From: HGM04593 sp964470845
Lineage (GTDB): Bacteria > Bacteroidota > Bacteroidia > Bacteroidales > Bacteroidaceae
Reading direction: 5' to 3'
NCBI GenBank assembly: GCA_964470845.1
Contig: CAYYEL010000002.1
Span: forward strand, 1-64,000
Length of the DNA: 64,000 nucleotides
Below the pieces are notes generated by a model. That model saw only the letters and a list, made by a program, of their open reading frames with translations. It searched no databases and was not told the DNA's origin. Made by a program: the position numbers and the translations under genes. Shown in pieces: positions 16,277 through 25,367 of the stretch (within the stretch, counting starts at the first letter, position 1; every line of letters starts with the position of its first letter).

Positions 16277-19108
16277 TTAAAAAACTATGTTTACAATTTT
16301 CTTAGGTACGACAATTATTTTTTTAACCGCTTTTCCATCGAGATATTTATTTGTCTGTTCGTTGGCAAGCACTTGATTCTCAATGTCTGCTCTATCGGCA
16401 TCTGCTGCAAATTCCATTGTGAAGCGGGCTTTACCATTGAAAGAGATAGTGTATTTTATTGTATCTTCTTTCAGATAGTCGGCATTGAAGATGGGCCACT
16501 CGGCATCGCACACCGAGGTTGTGTGTCCTAAAATTTCCCAAAGCTCTTCACAAATATGAGGTGCAAAAGGTGCAAGTATTATTACAAACTGTTCTAAAAT
16601 AGCACGTTTATTGCATTTTAGTGTACTAAGCTCGTTTGTACATATCATAAATGCACTTACTGCTGTGTTGTACGAGAATGCCTGAATATCCTCTGTTGCT
16701 TTTTTAATGAGTTTATGCAGTGATTTAAGCTCCTCTTTTGTGGGTGTTTCGTCGCTTATTATAAGATTGTCTTCTTTGTCGAAGAATAGATTCCACAGTT
16801 TACGCAAGAAGCGGTGGCAACCGTCGATACCGTTGGTGTCCCAAGGCTTCGACTGCTCAATGGGGCCAAGGAACATTTCGTACAGACGCAGTGTGTCGGC
16901 ACCATATTTCTCGACTATTGTATCGGGATTTACTACATTGTACATTGACTTACTCATCTTCTCTACTGCCCATCCGCAGATATATTTGTCATTCTCAAGA
17001 ATAAATTCGGCATTGGCATAGTCGGGACGCCAAGCACGGAATGCGTCAATATCCAAAATATCATTCGATACAATGTTTACATCTACGTGTATAGGTGTAA
17101 CGTCGTACTCTTTTGCAAGGTTCAGCGATACGAATGTATTTGTATCTTTTATGCGATAAACAAAATTGCTTCGGCCTTGAATCATTCCTTGGTTGATGAG
17201 TTTTTGGAAAGGTTCTTCCTTTACACTCACTCCAAGGTCGAACAGGAACATATTCCAGAAACGTGAGTAGATGAGGTGTCCTGTTGCGTGCTCGGTTCCA
17301 CCAACGTATAAATCAACATTTTGCCAATATTTGTCGGCCTCGGGCGATACAAGCGCTGTGTGGTTGCGGGGGTCCATATAACGCAGATAGTAGGCGCTTG
17401 AACCTGCAAATCCCGGCATTGTATTGAGTTCTAAGGGGAATATTGTCTCGTTGTCGATGTTTGCTTTGTCGGTTACACAGTTGTTTACTGTGTCCCAAGC
17501 CCACGATTCGGCGTGTCCCAATGGAGGCTCGCCACTCTCGGTGGGTAGGAATTTTTTTACCTCGGGAAGCTCAAGGGGCAGACACTTTTCGGGAATGGGA
17601 TAGGGTGTACCATTCTTGTAGTATATGGGGAAAGGCTCGCCCCAATAGCGCTGACGACTGAAGATTGCGTCGCGCAGACGGTAGTTTATCTTTACACGGC
17701 CAAGATTATTCTCGGTAACGTATGCTTTTGTTGCTGCAATAGCCTCTTTTACGGTAAGGCCGTTGAGGTTCAGTTTGCAGTTGGCAAATGCAGCTGTGGG
17801 CGAGTTTGTCATTATACCCTCTTTGGCGTCGAAGCTCTCTTCGCTTACGTCGCAACCCTCGATGAGCGGACGTATCTCGATACCAAAATGCTTTGCAAAG
17901 GCATAGTCGCGACTGTCGTGTGCAGGAACAGCCATAATAGCGCCTGTTCCGTAGCCCGAGAGTACGTAGTCGCTCACCCACACGGGAATCTCCTCGCCTG
18001 TAATGGGGTTTATTGCGTATGAACCGGTAAATACTCCGGTTACTTTACGGTCAATCATACGTTCGCGCTCGGTGCGTTTTTTGGTGCGGTCGATATAAGC
18101 TTCTACCTCCTCTTTCTGCGCCTCGGTGGTGAGTTGTGCAACAAGCTCGCTCTCGGGGGCCAGTACCATAAATGTTACACCGAATATTGTGTCGGCGCGT
18201 GTGGTGAAGATGGTAAACTCTACGTCGCTATCTTTTATGCGGAATTGCATTTCTGTTCCCTCACTGCGGCCTATCCAATTGCGCTGTGTCTCTTTCAGTG
18301 AGTCGGTCCAGTCTATTTTATCAAGACCGTCGAGCAGGCGCTGTGCGTATGCCGATACTCGCAGACACCACTGTTTCATTTTTTTCTGTACAACAGGATA
18401 ACCTCCACGCTCCGATACTCCATCGACAACCTCGTCGTTGGCAAGTACTGTACCGAGTTTGGGACACCAGTTAACCATTGTCTCGTTGAGGAATGCTATA
18501 CGCCAGTTCATAAGCGTCTCTTGACGTGTTTTTTCGTCCATTGCGTTCCACTCGTCGGCAGTGATATTAAGTTCTTCGGTGCAGGCTGCGTCGATGGCGG
18601 CACTGCCCTCTTTCGATAGTTTCTCGACAAGTTCACTTATAGGTTTACAACATTTGGAAGTATTGTCGTAGTAGTGGTTGAACATTTTTATGAATGCCCA
18701 CTGTGTCCAATGATAATACTCGGGGTCGCAAGTGCGTATTTCGCGCTCCCAATCGAACGAAAAGCCTATTTTGTCGAGTTGTTCGCGGTATCTTGCAATA
18801 TTCTGTTCGGTTGTTACCTGCGGGTGTTGTCCTGTCTGTATGGCATACTGCTCGGCAGGCAGTCCATAAGCATCGTAACCCATAGGGTTCAACACATTGT
18901 ATCCTTGCAGACGCTTATAGCGTGCAAATATATCCGATGCTATATATCCGAGGGGGTGTCCTACGTGCAATCCTGCTCCCGATGGATAGGGGAACATATT
19001 CAGTACATAGAATTTCTCTTTCTCACTATTTTCGGTTATGCGATAGGTTTTATTCTCTTTCCATCGCTGTTGCCATTTTTTCTCAATTTCGTTAAAATTG
19101 TATCCCAT
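16277..19108 (-). CDS. leuS: Leucyl-tRNA synthetase
   Basis: Charges tRNA-Leu with leucine. The 943-residue protein has the class I signature HVGH at residues 48-51 (in GLHVGHPLGY) and the KMSKS loop near residue 715, with the editing (CP1) domain between them (FTTRADTIFGVTFMVLAPE, GYGTGAIMAVPAHDSRDYAF) and a C-terminal anticodon-binding region. It is longer than the E. coli enzyme (860) because of an insertion near residues 145-195 and extra residues around 665-705. It leads the operon leuS-yitT-rdgB-porZ. Confidence 0.98.
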   Translation of the reverse strand: MGYNFNEIEKKWQQRWKENKTYRITENSEKEKFYVLNMFPYPSGAGLHVGHPLGYIASDIFARYKRLQGYNVLNPMGYDAYGLPAEQYAIQTGQHPQVTTEQNIARYREQLDKIGFSFDWEREIRTCDPEYYHWTQWAFIKMFNHYYDNTSKCCKPISELVEKLSKEGSAAIDAACTEELNITADEWNAMDEKTRQETLMNWRIAFLNETMVNWCPKLGTVLANDEVVDGVSERGGYPVVQKKMKQWCLRVSAYAQRLLDGLDKIDWTDSLKETQRNWIGRSEGTEMQFRIKDSDVEFTIFTTRADTIFGVTFMVLAPESELVAQLTTEAQKEEVEAYIDRTKKRTERERMIDRKVTGVFTGSYAINPITGEEIPVWVSDYVLSGYGTGAIMAVPAHDSRDYAFAKHFGIEIRPLIEGCDVSEESFDAKEGIMTNSPTAAFANCKLNLNGLTVKEAIAATKAYVTENNLGRVKINYRLRDAIFSRQRYWGEPFPIYYKNGTPYPIPEKCLPLELPEVKKFLPTESGEPPLGHAESWAWDTVNNCVTDKANIDNETIFPLELNTMPGFAGSSAYYLRYMDPRNHTALVSPEADKYWQNVDLYVGGTEHATGHLIYSRFWNMFLFDLGVSVKEEPFQKLINQGMIQGRSNFVYRIKDTNTFVSLNLAKEYDVTPIHVDVNIVSNDILDIDAFRAWRPDYANAEFILENDKYICGWAVEKMSKSMYNVVNPDTIVEKYGADTLRLYEMFLGPIEQSKPWDTNGIDGCHRFLRKLWNLFFDKEDNLIISDETPTKEELKSLHKLIKKATEDIQAFSYNTAVSAFMICTNELSTLKCNKRAILEQFVIILAPFAPHICEELWEILGHTTSVCDAEWPIFNADYLKEDTIKYTISFNGKARFTMEFAADADRADIENQVLANEQTNKYLDGKAVKKIIVVPKKIVNIVF

Positions 19109-19146
19109 AGTTATTTTTATAATTTATTTTGTCTGTTAAAGTAACG

Positions 19147-19177
19147 CTTATACTTTGTATAAGAGTGTGCAAATGTA
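19147..19177 (-). promoter_or_regulatory. leuS promoter -7 element with a palindrome at the predicted start of transcription
   Basis: On the minus strand TACATTTG (19177-19170) matches TAnnTTTG. Just downstream, at the predicted transcription start, lies a perfect 7-bp inverted repeat with a three-base centre (19147-19163, CTTATAC-TTT-GTATAAG on the plus strand). This could be an operator or a 5' stabilising hairpin. No T-box leader is seen. Confidence 0.55.
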
Positions 19178-19294
19178 AGTAAAAAAAGTAACACAAAAGA
19201 TATTATATCTTCAATTCTTAGAATTAAAGATTTTTTTTATCTCTTAATGGAATATTTGAAATGTTTTTAAGAAGTTTCTTTGCGAAAATAGTGC

Positions 19295-19302
19295 TATCTT
19301 CG
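19295..19302 (+). promoter_or_regulatory. Candidate -7 element for mutS
   Basis: TATCTTCG matches the Bacteroidetes variant TAnnTTCG and lies 24 bases before the mutS start codon. The expected TTG 19-21 bases upstream is not present. Confidence 0.5.
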
Positions 19303-19325
19303 CGACATTATTCTAAAAAAAGTTT

Positions 19326-21953
19326 ATGGCAGAAAAAGAGGTAGCAATGACGCCTATGATGCGACAGTTTTACGACCTGAAGGCTAAACATCCCGATGCG
19401 ATTATGCTGTTCCGTTGCGGCGATTTTTATGAGACATATTGTGCCGATGCAATTCTTGCATCCGAAATTTTGGGAATTACTCTTACCAAGCGTTCAAATG
19501 GTAAGGCCGAGGCCTTTGCACCTATTGAGATGGCAGGATTCCCTTTTCACGCACTCGATACTTATCTTCCTAAACTCATTCGTGCCGGTAAGCGTGTAGC
19601 AATATGCGATCAACTCGAAGACCCTAAGCTCACAAAAAAACTTGTGAAGCGTGGAATAACCGAGCTTGTTACTCCCGGTGTCTCCATAAACGACAATGTA
19701 CTCGACCATAAAGAGAATAATTTCCTTGCTGCCGTGCATTTTGGCAGGCCAATGTGCGGCGTTGCTTTTTTAGATATTTCGACAGGTGAATTTCTGGCGG
19801 CCGAGGGTACTTTCGATTACATCGAAAAATTACTCATAAATTTCAGTCCCAAAGAGGTACTTTTTGAGCGTGGAATGAAGAGCCGTTTCGAGGAGTGTTT
19901 CGGCAATAAGCATCTTACCTTTGAGCTTGACGATTGGGTGTTTACCGATGAATTTGCCAATGAGAAGCTGACAAAACATTTCGAGATTAAGAATCTTAAG
20001 GGATTCGGTATTTCGCATCTGCGCAGTGGAGTAATTGCTGCGGGTGCTGTTCTGCACTATCTTAGTGTAACATTGCACACACAAATATCGCACATACGCA
20101 ATATTTCGCGCATCGAGGAGGAGCGTTATGTGCGTCTCGATAAATTTACTATTCGCAGCCTCGAGCTTTTGGGTTCTATGCACGAGGGTGGTTCGTCGCT
20201 TCTTTCGGTTATTGACCGCACGGTTACTGCTATGGGTGCGCGTCTGCTCAAGCGTTGGATGGTTTTTCCGCTTAAAGATAAAAAGCCCATTGAAGAGCGT
20301 CTCGATATTGTCGAGTATTATTTTCGTGAACCTGCTTTTCGCGATATAATCGACGAAAATCTGCGTCAGATAGGCGACCTTGAGCGCATAATATCCAAGG
20401 TTGCAGCGGCGCGTGTTTCACCGCGCGAGCTTGTGCAATTGAAATTAGCGCTTCAGGCTATCGAACCTATAAAAAACGCTTGTGAGGCATCGTCCAATAA
20501 TACAATCAAACAGATAGGTGCACAGCTCGATTGCTGTGCCGATATTCGCGACAGAATTGCGCGTGAGATTGTTCCCGAGCCACCTCTTCTCTTGAACAAA
20601 GGCGGGGTTATTGCTTCGGGAGTTAACGAACAACTCGACGAGCTTCGCTCAATCTCGTACAACGGCAAGGATTATCTGATGCAACTGCAACAGCGCGAGA
20701 GCGAGCGCACGGGTATTCCCAGCCTTAAAATCTCGTTCAATAATGTTTTTGGATATTATATCGAGGTAAGAAATACTTACAAAGATAATGTTCCGCAAGA
20801 GTGGATACGTAAACAAACACTTGTGAATGCCGAGCGTTATATTACTCAAGAACTTAAGGAATATGAAGAAAAAATCCTTGGTGCCGAGGAAAAAATTCTT
20901 ACACTTGAAACTAAAATATACAGCGAACTTGTGTCGTCCTTGGCCGAGTATATACACTCTATTCAGTTAAATGCAACGCATCTTGCACGCCTCGACGTTC
21001 TTTTATCTTTTGCCAATGTATCGCGGGCTTATAAATATATTCGTCCCATAATTTCCGAGGACAATATTCTTGATATTAAACAGGGACGCCACCCTGTTAT
21101 TGAGCGTCAGATGGGCGTGGGCGAGACATATATTCCCAACGACCTTTACCTCGATAGCGAGCAGCAGCAGATAATAATTGTTACAGGCCCTAATATGGCC
21201 GGAAAATCGGCTCTTTTACGTCAGACGGCACTAATCACGTTGCTTGCCCAGATAGGTTGCTTTGTTCCTGCCGATAGTGCAACCGTGGGAATTGTTGATA
21301 AAATTTTTACACGTGTGGGTGCAAGCGACAATATCTCGGCAGGTGAATCGACCTTTATGGTCGAAATGACCGAGGCTGCGAATATTCTTAACAATCTGTC
21401 GCCTCGGAGCCTTGTACTTTTCGACGAGCTTGGACGCGGCACATCCACCTACGATGGAATGTCGATAGCTTGGGCAATAGTAGAGTATATACACGAATCG
21501 GACAAGGGTAGGGCGCGTACACTCTTTGCCACTCACTACCACGAACTGAACGAGATGGAGAAGAGTTTTGCACGTATAAAGAATTTTAATGTATCGGTAA
21601 AAGAAATTGACGGGCGAGTGATTTTTCTGCGCAAATTGATGCCCGGCGGAAGCGAGCACTCTTTTGGTATTCACGTTGCGAAATTGGCAGGAATGCCCAA
21701 GAGCATCGTCAAACGCAGTGAGCAGATTCTTTCTAAACTCGAAGCGGCTGCCGGCCGGGGCGAGATTAAAAGCTCGGCCGCAGGCACAATAGCCGACAGT
21801 CGCGAGGGGCTTCAGCTAAGCTTTTTTCAGCTGGACGACCCTGTTCTTGCGAGTGTACGCGACGAGATTTTGGGTATCGACATTAACAATCTTACCCCCA
21901 TCGAGGCACTCAATAAACTGAACGAGATTAAGCGCATTGTAAAGGGTAAATAA
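19326..21953 (+). CDS. mutS: DNA mismatch repair protein MutS
   Basis: Recognises mismatches and small loops in DNA and starts repair together with MutL. The 875-residue protein has the mismatch-binding domain near the N-terminus with the Phe-X-Glu motif (CGDFYETY, residues about 31-38), the connector, clamp and lever regions, and the ATPase with Walker A GPNMAGKSALLRQ near residues 621-633 and the signature region DELGRGTSTYDGMSIAWA. The motif order and length are those of MutS1. It lies alone with its own promoter, followed after 83 bases by catalase. Confidence 0.98.
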   Translation: MAEKEVAMTPMMRQFYDLKAKHPDAIMLFRCGDFYETYCADAILASEILGITLTKRSNGKAEAFAPIEMAGFPFHALDTYLPKLIRAGKRVAICDQLEDPKLTKKLVKRGITELVTPGVSINDNVLDHKENNFLAAVHFGRPMCGVAFLDISTGEFLAAEGTFDYIEKLLINFSPKEVLFERGMKSRFEECFGNKHLTFELDDWVFTDEFANEKLTKHFEIKNLKGFGISHLRSGVIAAGAVLHYLSVTLHTQISHIRNISRIEEERYVRLDKFTIRSLELLGSMHEGGSSLLSVIDRTVTAMGARLLKRWMVFPLKDKKPIEERLDIVEYYFREPAFRDIIDENLRQIGDLERIISKVAAARVSPRELVQLKLALQAIEPIKNACEASSNNTIKQIGAQLDCCADIRDRIAREIVPEPPLLLNKGGVIASGVNEQLDELRSISYNGKDYLMQLQQRESERTGIPSLKISFNNVFGYYIEVRNTYKDNVPQEWIRKQTLVNAERYITQELKEYEEKILGAEEKILTLETKIYSELVSSLAEYIHSIQLNATHLARLDVLLSFANVSRAYKYIRPIISEDNILDIKQGRHPVIERQMGVGETYIPNDLYLDSEQQQIIIVTGPNMAGKSALLRQTALITLLAQIGCFVPADSATVGIVDKIFTRVGASDNISAGESTFMVEMTEAANILNNLSPRSLVLFDELGRGTSTYDGMSIAWAIVEYIHESDKGRARTLFATHYHELNEMEKSFARIKNFNVSVKEIDGRVIFLRKLMPGGSEHSFGIHVAKLAGMPKSIVKRSEQILSKLEAAAGRGEIKSSAAGTIADSREGLQLSFFQLDDPVLASVRDEILGIDINNLTPIEALNKLNEIKRIVKGK

Positions 21954-22000
21954 TATTTATAAAGCTTTTTGCGCCTCCTTTGAACAATTTTACATATAGG

Positions 22001-22029
22001 GCTGTTAAGATTAAAAAATTCTTAACAGC
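22001..22029 (+). promoter_or_regulatory. Hairpin directly before the catalase start codon
   Basis: A 10-bp perfect stem (22001-22010 GCTGTTAAGA; 22020-22029 its complement) with a nine-base A/T loop, followed by TTTATTT and then ATG at 22037. Its shape is that of a weak terminator for mutS, but the position lets it cover the ribosome-binding region of catalase, so it could also be an attenuator or an operator. Confidence 0.55.
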
Positions 22030-22036
22030 TTTATTT

Positions 22037-23542
22037 ATGAACAAAAAACAACTCACCAACGAGGCTGGGGCAATTGTTACCGATAATACAAATTCGCTTA
22101 CAGCCGGTAGCCGAGGGCCTATTCTTCTCGAAGATAATTGGTTACTTGAGAAATTGGCACATTTTGACCGCGAGGTTATTCCCGAACGCCGTATGCACGC
22201 AAAGGGTAGTGGAGCTTTTGGAAAATTTATTACAACTCACGACGTTACGGAATATACCTGTGCCTCGCTTTTTTCGCACATCGGAAAAAGTACCGACGTG
22301 TTTGTGCGCTTTTCGACGGTGGCTGGTGAGCGTGGAGCAGCAGACGCCGAGCGTGATATTCGCGGCTTTGCGATAAAATTTTACACCGACGAGGGTAATT
22401 GGGATCTTGTGGGTAATAACACTCCGGTATTTTTTCTGCGCGACCCACTGCAATTCCCCGACCTCAACCACGCTATTAAGCGCGACCCACAGACCAATTT
22501 GCGCTCGCCTCAGAGCAACTGGGATTTTTGGACAATGCTGCCCGAGGCTTTGCATCAAGTAACAATAGTAATGTCCGATAGAGGAATACCCGCATCTTAT
22601 CGCAATATGCACGGGTTCGGGTCGCACACTTACAGTCTCATAAACAGCAAGGGCCGTCGCGTGTGGGTAAAATTTCATCTGCGCACCGAGCAGGGTATAA
22701 AAAATCTTACAAACAGCGAGGCAGCGGCAATAGTGGCAAAAGACCGCGAAAGCCACGGTCGCGACCTTTTTACAGCCATCGAGGCGGGTAATTTCCCCCG
22801 TTGGAAACTATATTTTCAGATTATGACCGACGAGCAGGCTCGTCGGCACAACGAGAATCCCTTTGACGTTACAAAAGTGTGGAGCCACAAAGAGTATCCA
22901 CTCATCGATGTGGGCGTGCTCGAACTTAATCGCAACCCATCGAACTATTTTGCCGAGGTGGAACAGGCCGCCTTTAACCCCGCGCACATTGTGCCGGGAA
23001 TAGGCCTCTCGCCCGATAAATTGCTTCAGGGCCGACTATTCTCATACGGCGACGCACAACGCTACCGATTAGGCGTTAATCACGACCAGATACCCGTTAA
23101 CCGTCCACGCTCTCCCCTGCACAGTTTCCATCGCGACGGCCTTATGCGTGTCGATGGCAACGAGGGTGCAACAAAAGGTTATTCGCCCAACAGCATAAAC
23201 GAGTGGAGCGTTGGCAGCGCACAATACACCCACAGCGAGACGGGTGGCGCGACTATGCGTTACAATCCTTACGACGAGCGCACCGACGACTGCTTCCGTC
23301 AGCCGGGCAATCTTTATCGCCTTATGAGCGAGGATAAGCGTGCTCTTTTAATCTCGAACACAGCCGAGGATATTATGCCTGTGAGCGAGAATATAAAGTA
23401 CCGCCACGCTGCTCACTGCTATCTTGCCGACAGCGAGTATGGCACGCGCCTTGCCGATGCTTTGAATCTTGACATAAACGAGGTTCTGAGGCTTGCTGCA
23501 ATGAGCCAGAAAGAGCGTCTCTACGAGACAAGGACGATGTAA
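22037..23542 (+). CDS. katA: Heme catalase, small-subunit type
   Basis: Decomposes hydrogen peroxide to water and oxygen in the cytoplasm. I chose the ATG at 22037 (501 residues, MNKKQLTNEAGAIVTDN) rather than the upstream in-frame ATG at 21980, because catalases begin with this kind of sequence and the upstream 19 codons run through the hairpin. Active-site His54 sits in RRMHAKGSGAFG, the Asn in GNNTPVFFLRD, and the proximal heme tyrosine in RLFSYGDAQRYRLG (near residue 337). The length agrees with the 500-residue clade-3 enzymes. In Bacteroides, katB-type catalases are induced by oxygen through OxyR; no clear OxyR site was found here. Confidence 0.96.
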   Translation: MNKKQLTNEAGAIVTDNTNSLTAGSRGPILLEDNWLLEKLAHFDREVIPERRMHAKGSGAFGKFITTHDVTEYTCASLFSHIGKSTDVFVRFSTVAGERGAADAERDIRGFAIKFYTDEGNWDLVGNNTPVFFLRDPLQFPDLNHAIKRDPQTNLRSPQSNWDFWTMLPEALHQVTIVMSDRGIPASYRNMHGFGSHTYSLINSKGRRVWVKFHLRTEQGIKNLTNSEAAAIVAKDRESHGRDLFTAIEAGNFPRWKLYFQIMTDEQARRHNENPFDVTKVWSHKEYPLIDVGVLELNRNPSNYFAEVEQAAFNPAHIVPGIGLSPDKLLQGRLFSYGDAQRYRLGVNHDQIPVNRPRSPLHSFHRDGLMRVDGNEGATKGYSPNSINEWSVGSAQYTHSETGGATMRYNPYDERTDDCFRQPGNLYRLMSEDKRALLISNTAEDIMPVSENIKYRHAAHCYLADSEYGTRLADALNLDINEVLRLAAMSQKERLYETRTM

Positions 23543-23849
23543 AATTGGTATAATATACAGCTCCTCTTTTTTGCAATAAAGAGGAGCTCCCTAAAAGGGT
23601 GAGGAGTTAAAAACGACATCTGCTCATAGGCCTCACGACCTATGCTATACAATCAATCCTTTTTAGGGATATTGTCATTGATTTGCTCTATTCATAGCTC
23701 GGTTACGGTGGATAATTACCAACTATAACCAACAGCTAAATGATTCTTGTATGCAATGTTTCTTTTTTGGCTGCTTTTTGTTTTATTCTTGCATCGTAAC
23801 TGAACAAATATCATAAAGATGCAAGAATAAAACAAAAGACTGATGCGGT
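23543..23849. other. Non-coding region between catalase and the exported 402-residue protein
   Basis: These 307 bases hold no credible gene. A perfect 11-bp stem with an eight-base loop lies at 23559-23588 (AGCTCCTCTTT and its complement), 17 bases past the catalase stop codon. It probably ends that transcript, although no T-run follows. A small 6-bp stem lies at 23625-23644 and a 20-bp inverted repeat at 23776-23837 (listed separately). Confidence 0.6.
23776..23837. repeat. 20-bp perfect inverted repeat with a 22-base loop
   Basis: 23776-23795 (TTTTGTTTTATTCTTGCATC) is perfectly complementary to 23818-23837. It lies 13 bases beyond the stop codon of the minus-strand gene at 23850, so a transcript hairpin for that gene is the simplest reading. 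The minus-strand flank after the stem is A-rich rather than T-rich, which does not fit a classical terminator. Confidence 0.7.
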
Positions 23850-25058
23850 CTATTGAAAAGGTGCAACTATTATAGTCTTAGAAGATGTTGCTTTAATATA
23901 TGATTTAAATATTGCTCCGTAATAACCTGCTTTAATAGCAACTCCCATAATTTCTTTTAAATATACTCCAAAATTAACAATAAAACAATTTTTTAACTCT
24001 TTATCAAAAGAGTATGTTATCATATAATTTATAGTTATAGGTGTATTATCTTCGGTAAATTCCCTTATTTCGTCTATATTTATGTCAAAATCTGGTAGAA
24101 AAAAATATTCGTATGCACCTGTAACAATTTTTTCCTTTTTTTTGTTAGGTGCATCTCTAACACCATCTTCTGAGAGAGCTACAGATGATTGAGGAGGAAT
24201 TATTAAAATTCTATCATCTTTATATGTTGTTGTGGTGGTACTGAATTTACCTTTATCGCCACCTACATTGACACCTCCTGCTAATGTTCCCACTACACCG
24301 CCTACTCCCAAGGCGTCGGCTACTGAACCTAAATTAACAGTTGCACCGCTACCCGAGTTACCACCTTCGGTAACTGTATATTCTGTGGGGTCATAGTACT
24401 TTTTAGTTACTCCTGTTGACGATGAGCCAAAGCACGCTGCCTTATCAATATAAATTACACGAGAAGTTTTATTCTTAATCAGAATTGCGTATTTATATTT
24501 TATAGATTTCCAATATTTTGTTATTTCTCCTATACTTTCGGTAGTAATATCATTATAAATTTCTTTTTGTATAAATGATACTTCAATATCATCTGTTGAT
24601 AGAATAGACGAACTTGTAACTCCTAAAGTTCCTTGTACCCAAGCTCCTGCACTTTTATTTTTATTTTTTTTCGGGTATCTAAGAACATATTCTTTTGGAG
24701 CATTATTGTACTCTGCAATCAATTCGGCATTATTGGCGGCGGGGGTTGCCATTATAGGTTCATTGGTGGCTTGTTCACTGTCGGTCTCTGTTTGTTGTGA
24801 GGTCTGTGCTGTTTGTGCAGTCGGTGTCTCTTTAAACACATCCTTATCGCCATTTTGATATTTAATCATAAACACCTCGGCTTTTTCAATAGTGTATGCA
24901 GGGCCATCTTGGTTTGTCCATTTTTTGTACTCTACATCTGTTTTTGAAATTTTTAGAACCTTTGATTGTATTTCGTCGCCGTTTCGGCATATAATTATAT
25001 CTTGTGCAAATGCCGATAGCGATACAAGAGCAAGTAAAGTGAATAATACTCTTTTCAT
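23850..25058 (-). CDS. Exported protein of unknown function
   Basis: I do not recognise a named family. The 402-residue protein has a signal peptide (KRVLFTLLALVSLSAFAQ) and a first domain (about 20-78) of a kind often seen at the N-terminus of exported Bacteroidetes proteins: DIIICRNGDEIQSKVLKI, then VEYKKW, then VFMIKYQNGDKDVF. A Thr/Gln/Glu-rich linker (about 79-115) and a larger C-terminal part follow, with a glycine-rich stretch (NLGSVADALGVGG) that could touch a membrane. No lipobox or catalytic motif was seen. It is monocistronic on the minus strand, with hairpins on both sides (23776-23837 and 25161-25281). Confidence 0.8.
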   Translation of the reverse strand: MKRVLFTLLALVSLSAFAQDIIICRNGDEIQSKVLKISKTDVEYKKWTNQDGPAYTIEKAEVFMIKYQNGDKDVFKETPTAQTAQTSQQTETDSEQATNEPIMATPAANNAELIAEYNNAPKEYVLRYPKKNKNKSAGAWVQGTLGVTSSSILSTDDIEVSFIQKEIYNDITTESIGEITKYWKSIKYKYAILIKNKTSRVIYIDKAACFGSSSTGVTKKYYDPTEYTVTEGGNSGSGATVNLGSVADALGVGGVVGTLAGGVNVGGDKGKFSTTTTTYKDDRILIIPPQSSVALSEDGVRDAPNKKKEKIVTGAYEYFFLPDFDINIDEIREFTEDNTPITINYMITYSFDKELKNCFIVNFGVYLKEIMGVAIKAGYYGAIFKSYIKATSSKTIIVAPFQ

Positions 25059-25160
25059 ATTATTAAATTTTGTAGTTTGTCGAATAGTCTATTAAAACGT
25101 AGTCCTGTATAATTGTTAAAATTCAGACAATAAAAAAGCGCGGACTAAAACTTCGTTTAC

Positions 25161-25281
25161 GCTTATCGAGGTATCGCCAAACACCTTAGCAACATATACG
25201 AGTAAAAGCCCACGCCAAAATGACGTGAGCATCAACTTTTACTCTTGTTGCTTAATAAAAATTTGGCGAATTTCGATAAGC
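25161..25281. repeat. Large imperfect palindrome, about 121 bases
   Basis: Four nested pairs of complementary blocks: GCTTATCGA (25161-25169) with TCGATAAGC (25273-25281); TCGCCAAA (25174-25181) with TTTGGCGA (25262-25269); AGCAACA (25188-25194) with TGTTGCT (25246-25252); GAGTAAAAG (25200-25208) with CTTTTACTC (25236-25244). The whole would fold into one long interrupted stem. It fills most of the 309-base gap between the unknown exported gene and lgt, which otherwise holds no gene. It could be a structured RNA, a miniature element or a decayed inverted-repeat insertion. Confidence 0.72.
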
Positions 25282-25367
25282 AAGAATAAAGCTAACGCTT
25301 CATTATTCTATGTCTTTTTTATTTTTTCGTTATTTCATAGGCAATTCATTAAAGAATATTAAACAAC

